A stretch of 8,542 bases of DNA, from the NCBI RefSeq assembly GCF_034470605.1, contig NZ_JARGYT010000050.1, positions 1 through 8,542 of the forward strand, given 5' to 3'. The stretch is from Cyrtobacter comes (GTDB lineage Bacteria > Pseudomonadota > Alphaproteobacteria > Rickettsiales > Midichloriaceae). Shown piece by piece: positions 1 through 6,638 of the stretch. Positions within the stretch are counted from its first letter, which is position 1. Each line of letters opens with the position of its first letter. The notes below the pieces were generated by a model. The model was not told the DNA's origin. It saw nothing but the letters and a program-made list of their open reading frames with translations, and searched no databases. A program made the translations under genes and the position numbers.

Positions 1-183
1 GAAAAAATGGACTCAGGCAAAGCAAATCCGCCGCTCCACACATTGCTCTAGCTTTTTAACTCTTATTTTATATGACGTTTTATACTGACTTAGCTATATA
101 AGAGGCGCTATAGCTAAAGTGTCATAAAAGATTTACATAACTAATTTTGAACATACACTACCTAGGACATTCACTTTTATAAT

Positions 184-388
184 AAAATTGGACCAATGCA
201 ACTTGAGCTTCAACACTTCCCAAGATAGAGGCTTTATCATAAACCCATTGCTGCAACTCTTTCTAATGCTCCATAATACATATATGCTAAAGCTAACTGT
301 GATTCGACATCATCCTTTAAGGCTAGTGCATGTAATGTAGTAAAAAGTGTGTTAGTAGAGTTGTATGATGATGCAAGAATCAGCATGC
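184..388. repeat. 205-bp direct tandem repeat, copy 1
   Basis: Positions 184-388 are identical by eye to 389-593, at an offset of exactly 205 bp. The unit starts with AAAATTGGACC and ends with CAGCATGC. The four bases AAAA recur at 594-597, after copy 2, so the duplication junction has 4-bp microhomology. The unit lies within the broken Sel1-like gene. Confidence 0.97.
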
Positions 389-593
389 AAAATTGGACCA
401 ATGCAACTTGAGCTTCAACACTTCCCAAGATAGAGGCTTTATCATAAACCCATTGCTGCAACTCTTTCTAATGCTCCATAATACATATATGCTAAAGCTA
501 ACTGTGATTCGACATCATCCTTTAAGGCTAGTGCATGTAATGTAGTAAAAAGTGTGTTAGTAGAGTTGTATGATGATGCAAGAATCAGCATGC
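389..593. repeat. 205-bp direct tandem repeat, copy 2
   Basis: This is the second, apparently perfect copy of the 184-388 unit. Its length is 68 codons plus one base. The internal frame break and the extra base offset each other, so translation leaving copy 2 enters copy 1 in the original frame (VQF-CMLIL junction). This suggests an ancestral 204-bp coding unit that gained one base before it was duplicated. Confidence 0.97.
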
Positions 594-842
594 AAAACAG
601 GCTCAGAATTCTGCAAGCAGAAAAAATATAGCTCAGTGTTAATATCGGTGCAAGAAGCTGAGTTGAGGGCAGCTGCGATGGTGACATATAAAATCCTATA
701 AATCTGACCAAACCATCCGCAGTGCACAATCTGCATATAGATCATAGCAAGCAGAGCTACTATGCGCATAGTTCATGCAAAAATCATAACTGGCTTTACA
801 ATATATTTCACATCCTAACATAACAATCATCAAAAGACAAAG

Positions 843-1062
843 CTACGCAATCTTCAGAAAGACTATCCAATAACTTAAAACTATTTTCCATGGCCCAAAA
901 TCTTTGGGTAAATCTCTCCAAAAACAGCCATTTTTTGTCACATAAAACATAGCTAGCCTTCTTGCGTTCTTAGGTGGTACTGCTGACCCTTTCTCCTATT
1001 TATTATTTTTCTATTAAAATCCCACTCTTTATCAATAGTGTTACTATTTGTTTGACATTCTT
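843..1062 (-). pseudogene. Decayed N-terminal fragment of an IS5-family transposase (DUF4096-type orfA)
   Basis: On the minus strand, 995 to 843 encodes a 50-residue frame containing MFYVTKNGCFWRDLPKDFG followed by PWKIVLSYW. This closely matches the FYVLRTGCQWRxLPKDFPPWxTVYxYF signature of the N-terminal domain of two-ORF IS5-family transposases. Just upstream, one frame over, lies QTNSNTIDKEW, which resembles the LTDKEW start of the same domain. At least one single-base frameshift near 985-995 therefore separates the two pieces, and a stop follows at 843-845. No orfB, catalytic residues or terminal repeats were found nearby, so this is a relic and not an active element. The family is assigned from the remembered signature; the subgroup is not determined. 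Confidence 0.72.
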
Positions 1063-1249
1063 GTCCTTTTTTGATGCCTTAATATCACATTCCTTTCAAC
1101 ATTTCATCGTTTACATGACTGGTTCTAAGTCCATTATTGAATTGACAATATAGGGCGGCGCCATAACAACTTACTACCATCGTATCTACCAATGATTAAT
1201 CCCTACAAGCACAAACAATAACAGCCTATCATAAATGTATTGATTCTAT
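1063..1249. other. Non-coding spacer downstream of the AmpG-like gene
   Basis: I see no gene here. The DNA lies between the AmpG-like stop codon and the transposase relic and has frequent stops in all frames. A small GC-rich patch (GGGCGGCGCC at 1154-1163) stands out, but no convincing terminator hairpin with a T-tract was found for the transporter operon. Confidence 0.5.
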
Positions 1250-2500
1250 TTAGTTAATTGTACTACGTTTAGTAGTCGTATCTTTTATGAACGCTAACCA
1301 AATAAGTGATGGTAAAGAGAGAACTGAAGATATGATAAAGAACTTCTCCCAACCAACTGTATCTACCATAGCGCCGGATGTAGAGGATATTAATGTCCTT
1401 GGAAGCATAGCAATAGAGCTTAATATTGCATAATGCGTTCCTGCAAATTTCTTATTGGATAATATGCTTATAAATGCCACTAATGCTATATTACCAAGTC
1501 CTTCACTTATATTTTCTATTATTATTATAAATGCTACAAGAATTAAATTCTTTTCAAAGTGTAAAGGCAATATAAACAATAGATTAGAGATTGATGTAAA
1601 AAATAATGCGATAATCAAGCTTTTTTTTATATTATTAAATTTTGCACATAAAACGCCACCAAGAAACGTACCTAATATAGTTGCAAAGAGTCCTACGACC
1701 TTTATTATAGATGCTATCTCAGATTTTGAAAATCCAAGTTCTTTGTAAAAAACCTGCAAAACTAATCCTATATATGCATCATTTAGCCTATAAAAAAGAA
1801 CAAATAATACTATAAATACAAAGCCTCCAATTTTTATCAAGTCCACTATTGAAGTTTGAAACATGGAAACTATTCCACTGGTTTTGATGGTGTTTAAATA
1901 TGTCTTTTTATCTTTATATAAGAAAGCGCATACTAATCCTGGTAATAGAAATAACATCAATGTTCTATAAGCGGTATGCCAATCAAAATAATCTGCAATA
2001 TATAATGCTCCAGCTCCAGAAATTAACATGCCTATCCGGTAACCAAAAACGGCAAATGTATTACCTAATCCCTGCTCCTTATTATCTAAAATGGCTATTC
2101 TAAAACCATCTATTGCAACATCCAGGCTGGCAGAAAGAAATGCTAAAGATGCAAATAGAGATACTGTTGCTAATATATTCGTAGCAATATTATCTATACA
2201 TGAAATTATAAATACATTAGCTACTAAGAGAAGTTTTATTAAGACTATCCAAGCACATCTATTGGAGAGTGGTATAAATGGGATCTTTATACTATCTATA
2301 AATGGTGCCCATAAGAACTTGAATGAATAAGGCAAGCCTATGATACCAAAAATAGCGATGCTTTTGATAGACATGCCGTTATCAGAAAGCATAAGTGCTA
2401 AATTCGAGGTTGTTAATGGTAAAAATAGACCACTAGATATACCAAAAAAGAAGATACATAAAAATTTCGGGCTACATCTCGAAATTTTAAAACGCCTCAC
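1250..2500 (-). CDS. ampG: AmpG-like MFS permease (muropeptide transporter family)
   Basis: This is a 416-residue, highly hydrophobic protein of about twelve membrane segments and the usual AmpG length. AmpG hallmarks are GISSGLFLPLT (20-30), LPYSFKFLWAPFID (56-69), LDVAIDGFRI (126-135) and EQGLGNTFAVFGYRIGM (142-158). AmpG proteins import GlcNAc-anhydro-muropeptides from the periplasm through the inner membrane for wall recycling. Rickettsiales carry several paralogues whose substrates are less certain, so the exact cargo here is inferred. The start is GTG at 2498-2500: an in-frame TAA lies directly upstream (2501-2503), and the next Met comes after conserved residues. There is no clear Shine-Dalgarno. 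It begins 16 bp after the permease stop and is probably co-transcribed and possibly coupled with it. Confidence 0.9.
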   Translation of the reverse strand: MRRFKISRCSPKFLCIFFFGISSGLFLPLTTSNLALMLSDNGMSIKSIAIFGIIGLPYSFKFLWAPFIDSIKIPFIPLSNRCAWIVLIKLLLVANVFIISCIDNIATNILATVSLFASLAFLSASLDVAIDGFRIAILDNKEQGLGNTFAVFGYRIGMLISGAGALYIADYFDWHTAYRTLMLFLLPGLVCAFLYKDKKTYLNTIKTSGIVSMFQTSIVDLIKIGGFVFIVLFVLFYRLNDAYIGLVLQVFYKELGFSKSEIASIIKVVGLFATILGTFLGGVLCAKFNNIKKSLIIALFFTSISNLLFILPLHFEKNLILVAFIIIIENISEGLGNIALVAFISILSNKKFAGTHYAILSSIAMLPRTLISSTSGAMVDTVGWEKFFIISSVLSLPSLIWLAFIKDTTTKRSTIN

Positions 2501-2516
2501 TTACTTAATCAATATT

Positions 2517-3977
2517 TTAATGTATTTGTTTGGAACCTAATTTACTGTGAAATAATCCATATGTAAAGTAAATTGCTGAATAGCATAAAAGCCATATAAG
2601 GGCATATAAGTATATTATAGATGGCATGCTATATACTAGCCAAAACATCACACATATACCAAATAATGGAAGAAATGGCATGAATGGGCATTTAAACTTC
2701 CTATCTAGATCAGGGCGTGAATATCTTAGGAATATTGTAGCAAAACAAACTATTATGAATGTAAGTAAGATGCCTAGATTTCCAAGACGAACCATTTGTG
2801 TAAGTTGTGCTGTAGAAGCTGTAATGGAAACAACAATGCCAACAAATAATGTGGCTATATGTGGTACCTTATTTTTTTCATGAATTCTTGAGAGTGCCTT
2901 TGGAAATAGTCCGTCTATAGACATAGAATAGATAACCCGTATTATACCATAGGACATAACCAAAATTACAGACATAAGGCCAGCTAAGCTTCCAAATTTT
3001 ATCAATGTTGCAAACCACTTCATACCCATCTTATCAACTGCTACAGCAATAGGTTCTGCGACTCCCAATTCTTTGTAAGGAGCAATACCAACAAGAACAA
3101 ATGATACAAGCCCGTATATGACAGCTGAGATAAGAATAGAGCATATTATAGCTATAGGAAGAGAGCGTTGAGGGTTTTTAGCTTCTTGCGCAGCTGATGC
3201 AATATTATCAAAGCCATTATAAGCTAAAAATATCATAGATGCCCCAGCTATAATACCAGATATGCCAAATTCACCAAAATTTCCTGTATTCTGTGGTATA
3301 AAAGGTGATAGATTTTGTATATCTACGAAATAAAAACCTATAATAATGAACAGTAGGAGTACAAATGTTTTAGAAACAACGCTTAGTAAATTTATTAATT
3401 TAAAAGATTTTAATCCAGAATATAATATAAATGTAACTAACAAACATATACACAACGTTGGTAAATTTATAATAGAAGTTACATAATTACCTGATAATTC
3501 ATCATATATTTGCGTACCTGTTGGATTTGTAAAAATAGCAGGTATATGAATGCCAAAATCAGATAAAAGACTTGTGAAATATCCAGACCATCCGATAGCA
3601 ACTACAGCGACACTTAAGAAATTACCCATAATCAAAAGCCCTGCTGTAATATATGCAGGAAACTCTCCAAATGCAGCATACATATATGTATATGCGCTTC
3701 CAGAAAGTGGAATAGTTGATGCTAATTCCGCATAACAAAAGGCTGCGCAGATACATGCAATACCACCTACTAAGAAGGAAAGCACAACAGCGGGGCCAGC
3801 ATGAAAACAAGCAGCTTTTCCAGTAAGAACAAATATACCAGCACCGACTATGGCCCCTATGCCGATCATTATAAGCTGCCACACACTAATAGAGCGCTCC
3901 AACCCAGTGGATGATTTAGATTCCGCAAGCAGTGATTCGACAGATTTTTTTCTAAAAATTTTTCTTAATATATCCAT
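2517..3977 (-). CDS. APC-superfamily amino-acid permease, CAT/YfnA-like
   Basis: This is a 486-residue inner-membrane protein with about twelve to fourteen hydrophobic segments. The first transmembrane segment carries the APC substrate-binding glycine motif GIGAIVGAGIFVLTG (39-53). Next come AELASTIPLSGSAYTY (83-98), the GFDNIASAAQEAKNPQRS block (255-272) and SRIHEKNKVPH (363-373), all typical of the cationic amino-acid transporter (CAT) subfamily that includes bacterial YfnA. It should take up amino acids by proton symport or exchange, which suits a host-dependent bacterium; the individual substrate cannot be read from the sequence. The ATG start at 3975-3977 is preceded by a weak purine-rich GAAGAG. 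It is the first gene of a two-gene minus-strand unit with the AmpG-like gene and is divergent from the 405-residue gene. Confidence 0.93.
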   Translation of the reverse strand: MDILRKIFRKKSVESLLAESKSSTGLERSISVWQLIMIGIGAIVGAGIFVLTGKAACFHAGPAVVLSFLVGGIACICAAFCYAELASTIPLSGSAYTYMYAAFGEFPAYITAGLLIMGNFLSVAVVAIGWSGYFTSLLSDFGIHIPAIFTNPTGTQIYDELSGNYVTSIINLPTLCICLLVTFILYSGLKSFKLINLLSVVSKTFVLLLFIIIGFYFVDIQNLSPFIPQNTGNFGEFGISGIIAGASMIFLAYNGFDNIASAAQEAKNPQRSLPIAIICSILISAVIYGLVSFVLVGIAPYKELGVAEPIAVAVDKMGMKWFATLIKFGSLAGLMSVILVMSYGIIRVIYSMSIDGLFPKALSRIHEKNKVPHIATLFVGIVVSITASTAQLTQMVRLGNLGILLTFIIVCFATIFLRYSRPDLDRKFKCPFMPFLPLFGICVMFWLVYSMPSIIYLYALIWLLCYSAIYFTYGLFHSKLGSKQIH

Positions 3978-4028
3978 TAAATCTCTTCAAATATAATGAT
4001 TTTAGCTTAGAAAGATTTGACTAAATTT

Positions 4029-4063
4029 ATGCACAAATTCCCAGCCGAAAACCGACGGTGCAT
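4029..4063. promoter_or_regulatory. Inverted repeat around a GC-rich patch in the divergent spacer
   Basis: Within the 168-bp spacer between the permease and the 405-residue gene, ATGCAC (4029-4034) and GTGCAT (4058-4063) form 6-bp inverted arms. They flank a markedly GC-rich core (4040-4060) in otherwise very AT-rich DNA. It could be an operator or an RNA stem for either divergent transcript. The function is inferred only. Confidence 0.25.
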
Positions 4064-4068
4064 GATAT

Positions 4069-4097
4069 TTGAATATTAAGATTATTGCAAATACTAT
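4069..4097 (+). promoter_or_regulatory. Candidate sigma-70 promoter for the 405-residue gene
   Basis: TTGAAT (4069-4074) and TACTAT (4092-4097) are separated by exactly 17 bp and each match the consensus at four of six positions. Transcription would start near 4104, about 42 bp before the ATG. In AT-rich DNA such matches arise easily by chance, so confidence is low. Confidence 0.3.
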
Positions 4098-4145
4098 TTA
4101 ATGATGGAGGCTTTCTATATACACTGATAAGAGTAGAGATTTGAT

Positions 4146-5363
4146 ATGGTGCAAGAAAGGGTTTTGGAGGATTTAGAAGAGCAAAATGTTAATAATGAGG
4201 AAATTAGGCAAAATTTCTTATTCAAGTATTTAAGAAAACTTCCGGGGGTAAGTGGAGTTGTAACACTTGTTACAAAACTTGTACAAAAACATAAGGCATT
4301 TGTGAAAAAACATTCAATCTATCAGCGTACATTAGATTTTTTATTCTCTAGCTTTGTTGGTAGGGCGCTTAGTATCGCATCAGCTATTTCATTATTTGTT
4401 TTTTCTCCGCTTGGGCTAGCTTTTTCTATAGTGATACTTAGTTCAACTTTTTTTTCTATTGCTCTTGGAGTTTCTGCTGATGCGTTTCGTATTTATGCTG
4501 CAAAAATAAATCTGAACAAAATAGAGATGTGTAGCGAGCTGAAACAGATTAGGGCTCAGCAGATAGAGAAAATAAATCAGCTACATAATCCTCAACATGC
4601 AGAGGCAATTAAAAAGAAGCTTCAATTAGAGCGTAATATCCCAGTTGTAGTTAATAGAGGGTTTAACCCATTTAGGACATTATTTAAAATGCTGACCGGA
4701 AAAATCCCAGAGAGTACAGCAACATTAGTTGGGACTATAATATCTGGAGATCCAATTTCAACGGTGCTTGGTATAATATCCTCATCTTATTCTGTCGTTT
4801 CGGAGGGAGTATACCAAAAGGATCTTGATAAGATGAACTTAGAAATTAGAAATAAGACGAATCGAGAATTAGCACATTTAGGTGTACAAAAAGCCAATGG
4901 TACGAACCAAAGGGCTTTAAACGCAATACAACAAGTCATACTAAATGAAAGGTTAAAGTTAGAAGTTTTAAAAGGTGTTGCTGATAGATTAAGCTTAGCG
5001 CCTGATTTTGATCTAGGTAAGATTGATGGATTGGTAGATGAAATAAAAGCATCAATGAGTCGTGCGCCAACTTCTAGCAACAAACGTGAAACGCCTGGGT
5101 TTTTATCATGCGTTGGTGAAGCTTTTACGAAGCAATTTTCTGCGCGATCTATGTATGATGCGGTAGAGTATAATTCTAACAATTATAAGTTAGTACAAGG
5201 TACAGAATTGGGACAGGGTCCTCCACCTGTTCAAGCTATTGATGGAGTCTCTTATGTGCAAGAGACTCCATTTATAAGGAATCAATCTGAAAAGAATCAA
5301 TCTGAAAGGAATCAATCTGTAGTTAAACGGATTAATCAGCAAGGCGCAATGAAAGTGAGATAG
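4146..5363 (+). CDS. Unrecognised 405-residue membrane/coiled-coil protein
   Basis: I do not recognise a family. The N-terminus (1-60) is charged and helical. Residues about 75-110 form a long hydrophobic stretch (ALSIASAISLFVFSPLG, then LAFSIVILSS) that could be a two-helix membrane hairpin. Residues 120-165 are strongly helix-forming and charged, a likely coiled coil. A second moderately hydrophobic zone (about 192-220) is followed by another helical zone (225-305). The C-terminus is low-complexity: GQGPPPVQ (356-363), then the repeated pentapeptide NQSE(K/R) near 379-393 and a basic tail. There is no cleavable signal peptide. The layout of membrane hairpin, coiled coil and disordered tail also occurs in secreted effectors and inclusion-membrane proteins of intracellular bacteria, but that is a guess. 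Start: ATG 4146 is preceded by a weak GAGTAGAG; GTG at 4149 is also possible. Confidence 0.82.
   Translation: MVQERVLEDLEEQNVNNEEIRQNFLFKYLRKLPGVSGVVTLVTKLVQKHKAFVKKHSIYQRTLDFLFSSFVGRALSIASAISLFVFSPLGLAFSIVILSSTFFSIALGVSADAFRIYAAKINLNKIEMCSELKQIRAQQIEKINQLHNPQHAEAIKKKLQLERNIPVVVNRGFNPFRTLFKMLTGKIPESTATLVGTIISGDPISTVLGIISSSYSVVSEGVYQKDLDKMNLEIRNKTNRELAHLGVQKANGTNQRALNAIQQVILNERLKLEVLKGVADRLSLAPDFDLGKIDGLVDEIKASMSRAPTSSNKRETPGFLSCVGEAFTKQFSARSMYDAVEYNSNNYKLVQGTELGQGPPPVQAIDGVSYVQETPFIRNQSEKNQSERNQSVVKRINQQGAMKVR
5242..5271 (+). repeat. Perfect 12-bp stem, 6-nt loop hairpin inside the 405-residue gene
   Basis: ATGGAGTCTCTT (5242-5253) pairs perfectly with AAGAGACTCCAT (5260-5271) around the loop ATGTGC. 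A further G-U pair is possible outside the stem. It is read through in frame as DGVSYVQETPF (residues 366-376). It lies about 90 bp before the stop codon and is followed by TTTATAAGG, not a proper T-tract, so it is not a standard terminator. Confidence 0.9.
5277..5321 (+). repeat. Three tandem 15-bp units coding (R/K)NQSE
   Basis: AGGAATCAATCTGAA (5277-5291), AAGAATCAATCTGAA (5292-5306) and AGGAATCAATCTGTA (5307-5321) are near-identical in-frame units. They encode RNQSE, KNQSE and RNQSV in the polar tail of the 405-residue protein. The repeat is a multiple of three, so its copy number can vary without breaking the frame. Confidence 0.92.
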
Positions 5364-5406
5364 TTAACATAAGATTATGGCGCTTTCTAAAGTTAAGCTT
5401 TCTTCT

Positions 5407-5421
5407 CATATTTTTAATATG
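5407..5421. terminator. Weak AT-rich hairpin between two convergent genes
   Basis: CATATT (5407-5412) and AATATG (5416-5421) form a 6-bp stem around TTT in the 86-bp gap where the 405-residue gene and lgt converge. Its position fits a bidirectional terminator. The stem is AT-rich and there is no long T-tract, so this is only a candidate. Confidence 0.28.
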
Positions 5422-5449
5422 TTTGATTAGCATAAAATCTTTATATTTA

Positions 5450-6241
5450 TCACTTATATTTCTTATTCTTTGCTAACGAGATAACAAGAATCATAAATCC
5501 GAATATCAGATTAACAATGCTGAGTAATTGCCCCATTGTATATTTATCAGCTATGAATCCTATATTTGAATCTGGCTCTCTATAACATTCTAGAAATGCT
5601 CTTATTATAGAGTATAATACTAAGAATGCAGATGATAAGAAGCCTGACCCGAATTTAAAAAATCTTGATAAAAAGAGCATGATGGCAAAAAGCAAAATTC
5701 CCTCACCGAATGCTTCATAGAGTTGGCTTGGGTGCCTTGAAAAATCTTCATCATAAAAAATCACTGACCAAGTGATATCTGATGGACGCCCCCTTAATTC
5801 TGCATTTATAAAATTAGCTAATCTACCAAAAAATAGGCCAAGTGGCACAACTACAGCAATGAGGTCATATAAAATAAACGGATTCATTTTATATGCGTAT
5901 GAAACTAATAATATAACAAGAATCATGCCAATTAAGCCACCATGGAACGACATTCCACCCTCCCATATATAAAACAGGCTCATAGGCTCGAGCATAAGGC
6001 TATTCCATGCATATATTAACATATATCCAATTCTTCCACCGAATATTATGCCAATCATACAGTAGATCTCAATATTATTAGATAGTGATTCTGGTAAGTA
6101 TAGCTTGTGTAACTTGCTCAATTTTCTTATCAACGCACAGCAAATTAATATACCAAGTGCATATGATATACCGTACCATTTAAGAGAAAGTGGGCCGATC
6201 CTAATAGCCTCTGGATCCATATATTGCAAATTTATAGCCAT
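5450..6241 (-). CDS. lgt: Prolipoprotein diacylglyceryl transferase
   Basis: This 263-residue integral inner-membrane enzyme moves diacylglycerol from phosphatidylglycerol to the lipobox cysteine of prelipoproteins, the first step of lipoprotein maturation before LspA. Family landmarks are all present: IGPLSLKWYG (15-24, with Y23), EGGMSFHGGLIG (94-105, with H100), the signature GRLANFINAELRGR (139-152, with R140, N143 and E148), RHPSQLYEAFGEG (169-181) and RAFLECYREPD (214-224, with R214 and E218). These match the residues known to matter in the E. coli enzyme (Y26, H103, R143, N146, E151, R239, E243). The length is normal and the gene looks intact. The ATG at 6239-6241 places the conserved DPEAIRIGP at the expected distance. 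It is divergent from the ubiK-like gene; midA- and pgeF-like genes, often near lgt in other alphaproteobacteria as I recall, are not downstream here. Confidence 0.97.
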   Translation of the reverse strand: MAINLQYMDPEAIRIGPLSLKWYGISYALGILICCALIRKLSKLHKLYLPESLSNNIEIYCMIGIIFGGRIGYMLIYAWNSLMLEPMSLFYIWEGGMSFHGGLIGMILVILLVSYAYKMNPFILYDLIAVVVPLGLFFGRLANFINAELRGRPSDITWSVIFYDEDFSRHPSQLYEAFGEGILLFAIMLFLSRFFKFGSGFLSSAFLVLYSIIRAFLECYREPDSNIGFIADKYTMGQLLSIVNLIFGFMILVISLAKNKKYK

Positions 6242-6242
6242 A

Positions 6243-6252
6243 AGTGTACACT
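6243..6252. promoter_or_regulatory. Perfect 10-bp palindrome in the lgt/ubiK divergent spacer
   Basis: AGTGTACACT is a perfect palindrome one base upstream of the lgt ATG, inside the 41-bp spacer shared by two divergent genes. Allowing one mismatch it extends to 14 bp (6241-6254). It is a possible operator site for one or both genes. A chance palindrome cannot be excluded. Confidence 0.3.
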
Positions 6253-6282
6253 CAATTAAGTTTATATGTGGTTATTATTGTA

Positions 6283-6624
6283 ATGGGGAAAGATATATTT
6301 GATAGCATTTCTAAGTTTACAAATTCAAGTATCTCTACAATATCGGAAATGTGGAAGGATCTTGGGGTTTTTGTAAAAAATCAAGTTGAATCTACCATAA
6401 AGGGTATGAATTTTATAACAAGGTCAGAATTTGAAGCGCTAAAAAAGCTCGTTATTCAAAATAAGATCGAAATTGAGAAAATAAAAGGTAAATCTGTTAA
6501 GGAGAGTGATATAGAATTAGAGCTCCGTAAGATGGCAGATTTTTTTGAAGCTAAGGGGAGGGAGGATAATAAATCTTCAGGGAAAGATATAAATGATAAT
6601 AATACTTCACAGGATATAAAATGA
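6283..6624 (+). CDS. ubiK: Accessory factor UbiK / BMFP (YqiC-like) family protein
   Basis: This is a small soluble protein of 113 residues from the chosen ATG. The core ITRSEFEALKKLVIQNKIEI (45-64) is the conserved (V/I)xRxEFEALK coiled-coil segment of the UbiK/BMFP family. An amphipathic N-terminal helix region (MGKDIFDSISKF to about 40) precedes it and an acidic, polar, probably disordered tail follows. In E. coli UbiK (YqiC) supports aerobic ubiquinone synthesis by binding UbiJ and lipid; alphaproteobacterial members such as Brucella BMFP have membrane-fusogenic activity. The frame is also open from a GTG at 6244, but MGKDIFDS gives the normal family N-terminus and leaves a 41-bp spacer to lgt. 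No Shine-Dalgarno is visible. It is followed on the same strand by nth, 11 bp after its TGA. Confidence 0.83.
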   Translation: MGKDIFDSISKFTNSSISTISEMWKDLGVFVKNQVESTIKGMNFITRSEFEALKKLVIQNKIEIEKIKGKSVKESDIELELRKMADFFEAKGREDNKSSGKDINDNNTSQDIK

Positions 6625-6638
6625 ATATATAAAAAGTG
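6621..6638 (+). promoter_or_regulatory. Displaced nth start: ATGA overlap, in-frame TAA, then GTG
   Basis: ATG at 6621-6623 overlaps the ubiK-like TGA (6622-6624) and is in the nth frame, but the frame closes at TAA 6630-6632 (ATG AAT ATA TAA). The first usable codon is GTG at 6636-6638. An ATGA overlap is the common coupled-start arrangement, so the TAA looks like a lesion that moved the start downstream. That history is inferred. Confidence 0.5.

Larger units (their letters stand above)
158..729 (-). pseudogene. Broken Sel1-like repeat (SLR) protein gene, internally duplicated
   Basis: Read on the minus strand, this stretch encodes pieces typical of Sel1-like (TPR-related) repeats. One piece is DDVESQLALAYMYYGALE; the other, one frame over, is LQQWVYDKASILGSVEAQV, which has the W-Y-KA...G...AQ pattern of the second SLR helix. 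The two pieces sit in different frames within each copy of a 205-bp duplication. A hydrophobic stretch (LSLFCMLILASS) before the first repeat could be a signal-peptide core. After the left copy the frame runs on as YYKSECPR and stops at 158-160. SLR proteins are protein-interaction scaffolds, often secreted or periplasmic, and are common in Rickettsiales. No intact reading frame remains, so this is probably dead. The right boundary is uncertain: the sequence beyond about 600 is only weakly SLR-like. The family call is moderately sure, the extent is not. Confidence 0.55.

Noticed and set aside
3..59. Possible C-terminal tail of a plus-strand gene entering from the left edge
   Set aside because: Eighteen codons before TAA at 57-59 (ending SAAPHIALAF) are too few to distinguish from chance, and other frames are also open there.
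184..593. Direct repeats considered as a CRISPR array or satellite
   Set aside because: There are only two adjacent 205-bp copies with no spacers, and the unit encodes Sel1-like peptide, so it is a tandem duplication of coding DNA.
557..769. 70-codon minus-strand frame as a separate gene
   Set aside because: It overlaps the Sel1-like remnant in another frame, has no recognisable motif or ribosome site, and its composition looks random.
4787..5182. 131-codon minus-strand frame inside the 405-residue gene
   Set aside because: It lies wholly antisense to a longer, better-supported gene and has no recognisable domain.
6244..6282. Upstream GTG start for the ubiK-like gene
   Set aside because: It would add 13 hydrophobic residues not seen in the family and put the start codon 2 bp from the lgt start; ATG 6283 gives the normal N-terminus.
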